Part shown: in pieces, positions 59,155-64,000 of the stretch
How positions within the stretch are numbered: the first letter of the stretch is position 1
How the letters are laid out: each line of letters opens with the position of its first letter
Program-made: the position numbers and the translations under genes
Notes under the pieces: model-generated
The model's database searches: none
What the model was told of the DNA's origin: nothing
What the model saw: only the letters and a program-made list of their open reading frames with translations
Assembly (NCBI GenBank): GCA_048976805.1
Contig: JBHGUR010000078.1
Location: 1-64,000, forward strand
Source: Ectobacillus sp048976805
GTDB taxonomy: Bacteria; Bacillota; Bacilli; Bacillales; Bacillaceae_G
Reading direction: 5' to 3'
DNA length: 64,000 bases

Positions 59155-59402
59155 TTATTTCAACCTCTTTCATTTTCTAAAATGCGCTAGCTTATATTAT
59201 ATAACATAAGTATAGTTTTTTTTAAGCATGAACTGCAAGAGTTGTAGAACATTTGGGGGAATATTTCTGTAAACCCCAGCTTGCACATAATGGAAAGAAT
59301 AGAAATAACAGTGTATATTAGAAAATTTCTAAATTATTCAAAAGGTGATACGTAAAAATCAGAAAATTCTGCTATAATAAAAGAAAAGCGGGAGGGATTA
59401 TT

Positions 59403-59573
59403 ATGGGCGATGTTATTCCGTTCCGTAAGCGCAGCAAGCTTCGGAAATTCATTCCATTGTTCATAGTCATTGGTATCATTTCTTGCATGTGGCTTTTTAT
59501 TTATATTTCCATTAGAACAGGTGTATATCAGCCCAATCCCGAACCAATTACAGTAATCCAGTCGAAATTATAA
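59403..59573 (+). CDS. Small membrane protein, 56 aa
   Basis: The frame starts MGDVIPFRKRSKLRKFIPLF, has one hydrophobic helix (VIGIISCMWLFIYISI) and a short outer tail. GCGGGAGGGATTATT precedes the ATG. No family is recognised. It is divergent from glnS. Confidence 0.65.
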   Translation: MGDVIPFRKRSKLRKFIPLFIVIGIISCMWLFIYISIRTGVYQPNPEPITVIQSKL

Positions 59574-59693
59574 ACGTGCAGGATATGAAAAAAGTCGATG
59601 GGGACGCCTAAGTAGAGGGGGTATCCATTGGCTTTTTAATGGACAGCGAAATAATTAAGATGAATTTACAATTTCCGCAGGGAGGATTATACG

Positions 59694-60158
59694 ATGTCTC
59701 GAACAAATCAATTTCTTGGCTACTTTTTAGCTCATCGTACTGTTACATTAGAGCTGGTTCATAAAATTGAAGAAAAGTATTATGATTATAAGCCGACGCC
59801 GACATCGATGTCGGCAAAAGAGCTAGTAACGCATATGGTAACCGCTTTTTATCGATTTGCATTAACTGCAAAGAGAGGAGATGCGACACCGTTTCAAGAG
59901 AAAATCGAACCGGCGGAGTCAAATCTTGCTACATTGGCAGAAAAGTATACGGAAGATACAAAAGCACTATTGGCATCCTTAACAGATGAAGAGCTGGACC
60001 GTGTTATCGACCTTAGCGGCATTTTTGGGATGCACATTCCAGCAGGCAAACTTTTGCAACTTGCCATGGACCATGAGATTCACCATAAAGGAAATTTGTT
60101 TGTATATGTCCGTGAAATGGGCCATACAGAGTTGCCTATGTTTGTGAAAAGGGGATAG
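59694..60158 (+). CDS. DinB-family protein
   Basis: The 154-residue four-helix protein has His residues in KELVTHMVTAFYRF and MDHEIHHKGNLFVYVREMG, which form the three-histidine metal site of the DinB/YfiT superfamily. Members include thiol-dependent transferases (bacillithiol S-transferase type), so that is a possible but unproven role. AGGGAGGATTATACG precedes the ATG. Confidence 0.88.
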   Translation: MSRTNQFLGYFLAHRTVTLELVHKIEEKYYDYKPTPTSMSAKELVTHMVTAFYRFALTAKRGDATPFQEKIEPAESNLATLAEKYTEDTKALLASLTDEELDRVIDLSGIFGMHIPAGKLLQLAMDHEIHHKGNLFVYVREMGHTELPMFVKRG

Positions 60159-60207
60159 ATTATATTAACTAGCGGCGAAGTGGATATACTATCGCTGAGG
60201 TGAAAAT

Positions 60208-60630
60208 ATGAAGCTTTACTTTTTGTTGTTATGTGCAATGATGATTTTGGTGTTCGGCGGCCGGGCGGAAGCGGTGAATAAAACAGTATGCCCTAAAGCA
60301 GGGGATGTGCTGGATACCTCGTCGCAACGCGATAAGGAAGCACTAATCCAGGCGTTGCCGCACGATGTGATTTCAAAAACATATGGAAAGAACCCAAAGT
60401 TTTTAGAGTATGAGGTCGAAATAGTACGCCCAATGAACGAACTCACAGGCACAGATAAGGCTTACTATCATATGGCGATTCAAAATTGCGGCATAGACGT
60501 TGCGAACCATTCTTGGTTTGTGCGCTTGCGTTTCCCTAAAGTAGCGGCTATGGGAAGCAGCGCGGTCGGGGAAATGTTTATTGTAAAAGATAAAACAATG
60601 CATTGGAGAGTGTGGTTTCAATATCGGTGA
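60208..60630 (+). CDS. Secreted protein of unknown function, 140 aa
   Basis: The N-terminus MKLYFLLLCAMMILVFGGRA ending EAV is a typical signal peptide. The mature part has two cysteines (VCPKAG, QNCGID) that could form a disulfide. I do not recognise the family. GAGGTGAAAAT precedes the ATG. Confidence 0.7.
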   Translation: MKLYFLLLCAMMILVFGGRAEAVNKTVCPKAGDVLDTSSQRDKEALIQALPHDVISKTYGKNPKFLEYEVEIVRPMNELTGTDKAYYHMAIQNCGIDVANHSWFVRLRFPKVAAMGSSAVGEMFIVKDKTMHWRVWFQYR

Positions 60631-60651
60631 TAATAATGGAATGAAGAATAT

Positions 60652-60684
60652 GGACTGTGCCTTAATGGCATGGTTCTTTTTTAT
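60652..60684 (+). terminator. Terminator after the secreted protein gene
   Basis: GGACTGTGCC-ttaat-GGCATGGTTC followed by TTTTTTATGG. The stem includes several G-T pairs. Confidence 0.6.
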
Positions 60685-60689
60685 GGTTA

Positions 60690-60967
60690 GGCTACCCTAA
60701 AAAATAATCTGTGTTAAACGTTAGTGTTGATGTAAACCCTTCTTTTTAGAGGGGGAGAGTGCTCCCGGCCATATATAGTAACGGTCAGGGCCTAGTTCTG
60801 CCTCGTCCAAAGAAAAAACAGAGGGAGAAGATAAGTGCGGGTTGCCGCCAGGTTCTGCATAGCCGTGATGTACAGACGTACGTGATATAAAAATCAACAT
60901 CGGCCTACCCTAAAAAATAAAAATTTTTTATCTATCGTGGTGCGAGTTATATTCTTGCATGGATGTC
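60690..60967 (+). repeat. Family B repeat, copy B4
   Basis: It matches B3 (20343-20615) including both CTACCCTAAAAAATAA flanks and the right extension to TGCATGGATGTC. Family A copy A11 follows immediately, just as A6 follows B3. The composite unit is therefore duplicated 40 kb apart. Confidence 0.87.
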
Positions 60968-61149
60968 GTCTCTGTTAAAGGCTAATGTTGATTTGGATTC
61001 ATTTGTTGATTTGGAACGAAAAGCGACTCCAGCGGGAAAAGCGGGATAGCTGAGACCCTGGACTGAGCGTAGCGAGGGAAGCGGCTCGGCCCCGCCCGCG
61101 GAAAACGTCCGCCTGTAGTGGAAAATCAACAATCAAGTTTAACAGAGCC
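60968..61149 (-). repeat. Family A MITE-like repeat, copy A11 (long form)
   Basis: It is inverted: GTCTCTGTTAAAGGCTAATG at the left, AAGTTTAACAGAGCC at the right. It carries the extra segment ACCCTGGACTGAGCGTAGCG also seen in A3. No target duplication is visible, because the left flank is the B4 repeat. Confidence 0.9.
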
Positions 61150-61263
61150 TATGGTTAAGAAAGCGCAGGGGAGTGGAGGCATCCATCATGGTGAAAAGGG
61201 TGTAAATGTAACTGCTGAAAGAAAAAGAGTGAAATTGAACTTAGCTGTTTCGTTTGTGAAAGA

Positions 61264-61272
61264 TGCTATAAT
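61264..61272 (+). promoter_or_regulatory. Extended -10 promoter of the K+ channel gene
   Basis: TGCTATAAT is an extended -10 element about 41 bases before the start codon. No good -35 is seen, as is usual for this promoter type. Confidence 0.45.
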
Positions 61273-61312
61273 TAAAGGAGATAAATGTGGGATATGTGGT
61301 GGGGGTGTATAT

Positions 61313-62029
61313 ATGAAAAAAGCAAAAATTGCTTATGAAATGTTTATGGTGACGCTAGCGTGCGTTTCGATTGTTCTTATTTGGTCCCATCATCCGTATG
61401 CTCGTATTACCGATATAACAATTTGGCTTATTTTTGTACTAGATTATATGATTCGGCTTATTCGCTCTGATGACAAGCTGAAATTTGTCAAAGCCAATAT
61501 TTTTGATTTAATTGCTATTATTCCCCTTGACGCAATTTTCCGTACTGCCAGATTTGCCCGTCTGTTTCGGCTGCTGCGCGTAACGTATATTTTCATGAAA
61601 TACACACCGTCTCTATATCAAATCCTTCGCACAAACGGATTGCATAAGGTACTTATCTTTATGGTATGCCTCGTTGTTATCTCCGCTATTCCCATTACAT
61701 ATCTAGAACCGAATATTTCATCTTTTGAAGATGCCATTTGGTGGGGCGTGGTTACAGCCACAACGGTCGGATACGGAGATATTAGCCCGGAAACAGGGGT
61801 CGGGCGGATGATTGCTGTAATTCTAATGGTGTTTGGCATCGGCATGATGGGGATGGTAACCGCATCTATCGCTACCTATTTTTTGCAGCACGAAGAGGAT
61901 GTGCAAGATGCTGAAATTGAGTTTATAAAACAACAACTGAACCGCTTTGAGCAGTTACAGGCAAGCGAGATTGGCACGCTGCTGCGAATTTTAGAGAAAA
62001 AGCAAGCGGAAAAGCTGTACCAAAAATAA
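61313..62029 (+). CDS. Voltage-gated potassium channel (KvAP-like)
   Basis: The 238-residue protein has six membrane helices. The S4-like helix carries regularly spaced arginines (TARFARLFRLLRVTYIF, about residues 78-94). The pore has the K+ filter TTVGYGD near residue 160. A C-terminal coiled coil follows (QDAEIEFIKQQLNRFEQLQA). It should form a tetramer that conducts K+ in response to voltage. I chose ATG 61313 (GTGGGGGTGTATAT upstream). The frame is open upstream through MITE A11, but that part is not expected to be coding. Confidence 0.92.
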   Translation: MKKAKIAYEMFMVTLACVSIVLIWSHHPYARITDITIWLIFVLDYMIRLIRSDDKLKFVKANIFDLIAIIPLDAIFRTARFARLFRLLRVTYIFMKYTPSLYQILRTNGLHKVLIFMVCLVVISAIPITYLEPNISSFEDAIWWGVVTATTVGYGDISPETGVGRMIAVILMVFGIGMMGMVTASIATYFLQHEEDVQDAEIEFIKQQLNRFEQLQASEIGTLLRILEKKQAEKLYQK

Positions 62030-62198
62030 AGGCTGCAGTTAGAGCCACAATCAATACTGTTCTTTGGCATAGCCGATTGAAAAACAGTAAATGTATGATG
62101 GGCAAAAAGCTGAAATCTCTTCTGAAAAACGTAACAATTTTGCTAAGAAAATGATATGATGTTCCTGTTTGAATTATATACAGGAAGGTGCTGGCAGA

Positions 62199-63035
62199 AT
62201 GTTGCAATACAGAGGGATTTATAGGAAACAGTGGTACAGGATGCTGAGTGTGCTCTTTGCATTCAGTTTTTTGGGCGCATGCTCGGGGCAGGAGGCCAAG
62301 CAAGACGCGCCGCCAGTAACAGCAGAAGCAGAGAAACGGGCAAACGCCGCGCAGCCTGTCCAGCATAAGGAACAGTATCGGACGAATGGCATTGCCATTG
62401 AGAAACCGGATGTTATTACAGCAAAGGTGACGTATGTCCCAGATGGAGATACGATTAAGGTGAAGGTAAATGGAAAAGAGGAAACAGTCCGCATGATTTT
62501 GGTTGATACGCCAGAAACGGTTCATCCTTCCAAACCCGTACAGCCATTTGGCCCCCAAGCAAGCAATTTTACAAAGCAGCAGCTAGGCGGACAAACAGTA
62601 GGGCTTGAAATGGACGTGCAGGAACGTGATCAATACGGGAGGCTGTTGGCGTATGTATGGCTTGGGGACACATTATACAATGCGGTGCTGCTCGAAAAAG
62701 GATTTGCCCGCGTAGCGGTTTTTCCGCCTAATACGAAATATGTAGATGAATTTAGGCATATACAAAATATTGCGCGCCAAAGTAAAGAGGGGATTTGGAG
62801 TATAGAAAATTATGCGACGGACCGCGGCTTCAATGAGGCAGCTGCCAAGGCGCAGAAGCAGGATCCTGCGCAGCAGTCAAAGGCGGATTGTACGATTAAA
62901 GGAAACATAAGCGGCAGCGGTGAAAAAATATATCACATGCCAGGTCAGCAGTTTTATGACGTTACAAAGCCGGAAGCAATGTTTTGTACAGAAGCCGAGG
63001 CACAAGCGGCTGGATACCGGCCGTCTAAACGTTAG
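62199..63035 (+). CDS. Thermonuclease (SNase) lipoprotein with C-terminal sunset-type domain
   Basis: The 278-residue product has a lipoprotein-like signal (lipobox LGAC near residue 28), a staphylococcal nuclease domain (PDGDTIKVKVNGKEETVRMI, VDTPETVHP, QERDQYGRLLAYVWLGD; catalytic Arg and Glu visible) and a C-terminal module CTIKGNISGSGEKIYHMPGQ ending FCTEAEAQAAGYRPS. It would degrade DNA or RNA at the cell surface. AGGAAGGTGCTGGCAGA precedes ATG 62199. Confidence 0.92.
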   Translation: MLQYRGIYRKQWYRMLSVLFAFSFLGACSGQEAKQDAPPVTAEAEKRANAAQPVQHKEQYRTNGIAIEKPDVITAKVTYVPDGDTIKVKVNGKEETVRMILVDTPETVHPSKPVQPFGPQASNFTKQQLGGQTVGLEMDVQERDQYGRLLAYVWLGDTLYNAVLLEKGFARVAVFPPNTKYVDEFRHIQNIARQSKEGIWSIENYATDRGFNEAAAKAQKQDPAQQSKADCTIKGNISGSGEKIYHMPGQQFYDVTKPEAMFCTEAEAQAAGYRPSKR

Positions 63036-63039
63036 TTGA

Positions 63040-63079
63040 CAATAAAGAAAACTCGCCAATCGGCGAGTTTTCTTTATTG
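63040..63079. terminator. Bidirectional terminator
   Basis: AATAAAGAAAACTCGCC-aat-GGCGAGTTTTCTTTATT between convergent genes. Confidence 0.9.
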
Positions 63080-63295
63080 TTCATATCCTTTTCCTTCTAA
63101 AGGAATATCTTTTCCCGCCACATTTTCCATAGCTCCGTCGATTGTTCCTTCTGCGTAGCAATCGCTTACTTGCTCGTGCGTGATGGAGAAAGCTTGGGAG
63201 AGCTGATCTTGTTTATTGTAGTCTTCGGCATGATACATTTTATCCGCTAGCTTCCCACTTTGCTCAGTTGCGTTGCTTGCTTGTTTTTTTGGCAT
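63074..63295 (-). CDS. DUF4025 (YozQ-like) small protein
   Basis: The 73-residue hydrophilic product contains KLADKMYHAEDYNKQDQLSQ and AFSITHEQVSDCYAEGTIDG, the conserved DUF4025 pattern of B. subtilis YozQ. Function unknown, possibly spore-related. AATAAGGAGGGTGAAA precedes the ATG. Confidence 0.82.
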   Translation of the reverse strand: MPKKQASNATEQSGKLADKMYHAEDYNKQDQLSQAFSITHEQVSDCYAEGTIDGAMENVAGKDIPLEGKGYEQ

Positions 63296-63552
63296 ATTTT
63301 CACCCTCCTTATTCGCTTAATATTGCCGTTCTATTTATGTTTTATGAATGTGCGCAGGAGAGCCAGCTAAATATGCAGCATTTAACAAGAGCATTTGCTA
63401 ATGCTATTTAGGGAAATATAAGTTTACATAATGAAATTATTATAAATCACTATTTCCCGAAAAATCCAAGTCATATATCTTGTATTCCTTCATAAGTTTA
63501 AACATAGGAATTTGTCTATGGTTATCCTACTTGAAAAGGTGGCGTCATCAAC

Positions 63553-64000
63553 ATGAAAAAACTTCTGATTGCCACGTGTGTATTACTGCTTCTTGTTATG
63601 CTTCTCCCTGCAGCGTCCTTTGCGAAGGAGAAGGAGACAAAGCAAAGAACCGTTGTGCTTGTGTATGATGATTCCGGCAGTATGAGGAATAACAACAGCG
63701 CTCCAGTAGATAGGTGGAAATATGCGAGTTATGCGCTGCAAAGCTTTATCGGTTTGCTAGATCGGGACGATCGATTTTCATATGTGCCGATGAGCCGTCC
63801 GTCCCAGGAAATATCTGTTTCGCTTGCGGAGCGCCAAGCGGAGATGGAAAAAGTGCGAAAGTGGAAGGAGTACCGCAACACGCCGTTTCAAGCAGTAGAA
63901 ACGGCAATAAATGCGCTAAAACGGCAAGTTTCAGCAAATCCGCAGGGCGAATTTTGGTTGATTGTATTGACAGACGGAGCGTTTAACGAATTGGAGTCGC
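63553..64000 (+). CDS. Secreted VWA-domain protein (partial, runs off window)
   Basis: The visible 149 residues begin with a signal peptide (MKKLLIATCVLLLLVMLLPA, cleaved near SFA). A von Willebrand A domain follows with the MIDAS motif VYDDSGSMRNN (DxSxS type) and VLTDGAFNE. It is probably exported and binds a divalent metal and a protein partner. The C-terminal part lies beyond the window. AAAGGTGGCGTCATCAAC precedes the ATG. The 257 bases before it show no gene. Confidence 0.85.
   Translation, partial: MKKLLIATCVLLLLVMLLPAASFAKEKETKQRTVVLVYDDSGSMRNNNSAPVDRWKYASYALQSFIGLLDRDDRFSYVPMSRPSQEISVSLAERQAEMEKVRKWKEYRNTPFQAVETAINALKRQVSANPQGEFWLIVLTDGAFNELES

Noticed and set aside
2466..61149. Several 60-100 codon frames inside the A, B and C repeats (for example containing RPRPRKASACSGKS).
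   Set aside because: They recur only because the repeats recur, shift frame between copies and lack ribosome sites.
1..64000. CRISPR array.
   Set aside because: The repeats are long, dispersed and inverted relative to each other; there is no regular short repeat-spacer pattern and no cas gene.
1..64000. Prophage or integrative element.
   Set aside because: No integrase, structural phage gene, relaxase or tRNA attachment site was seen. The mobile content consists of MITE-like repeats and one dead intron.

Overview
The window is a chromosomal segment of an endospore-forming member of the Bacillaceae. It carries small acid-soluble spore protein genes (sspO, sspN, tlp), a spore cortex-lytic LysM/GH18 enzyme, a spoVA-type operon, a Spo0E-like phosphatase, and the gene order citB-yneN-sspN-tlp-yneP-yneR-plsY-yneT-parE-parC. 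That order is the Bacillus subtilis citB to parC neighbourhood. No rRNA, tRNA or CRISPR array was seen. The species cannot be named from the sequence alone.

Layout. (1) 0-8 kb: YitT-like membrane protein, CaiB/BaiF CoA-transferase, AlaX-type tRNA-editing protein, XapX protein, Hsp20-like (CotM-like) protein, Ogt, SspO and a lipoprotein. (2) 8-31 kb: the citB-parC backbone, interrupted relative to B. subtilis by glnQHMP plus a SleL-like gene (13.9-18.6 kb) and by nrdDG, an orphan response regulator and an HtrA-type protease (20.9-25.7 kb). Interspersed repeats sit at these breakpoints. (3) 31-37 kb: a decayed group II intron, msrA behind a SAM-I riboswitch, then a seven- to eight-gene spore operon of the spoVA-2mob type (DUF1657 x2, YhcN/YlaJ lipoprotein, SpoVAC, SpoVAD, SpoVAE, DUF1657, and a DUF421-DUF1657 '2Duf' protein). 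(4) 37-50 kb: Spo0E-like protein, small proteins, XRE regulator, ABM monooxygenase, subtilase, ABC-F protein, a solitary OppA, methyltransferase, a KinB-like histidine kinase and a DUF3153-like lipoprotein. (5) 50-64 kb: SAM-I riboswitch with metNIQ and an M20 amidohydrolase, pseudogenes of an LLM monooxygenase and of fdhD, an ATP-grasp protein, ArsR-type regulator, glutaminyl-tRNA synthetase (unusual in this group), DinB protein, voltage-gated K+ channel, thermonuclease and a truncated VWA protein.

The most distinctive feature is a dense population of short non-coding repeats. Family A (about 127-182 bp, 11 copies or fragments) has terminal inverted repeats beginning GGCTCTGTTAAA. Five copies are flanked by exact 8-bp target duplications, so it behaves as a MITE with no transposase in the window. 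Families B and C (about 200-280 bp) share a conserved internal core with each other, and B also shares the A-type ends. A fourth family (D) resembles a common Bacillus intergenic repeat. The regulatory signals that can be read directly are two SAM-I riboswitches, paired NrdR-like boxes before nrdD, CodY-like boxes before citB and oppA, and sigma-G-like promoters before spore genes.
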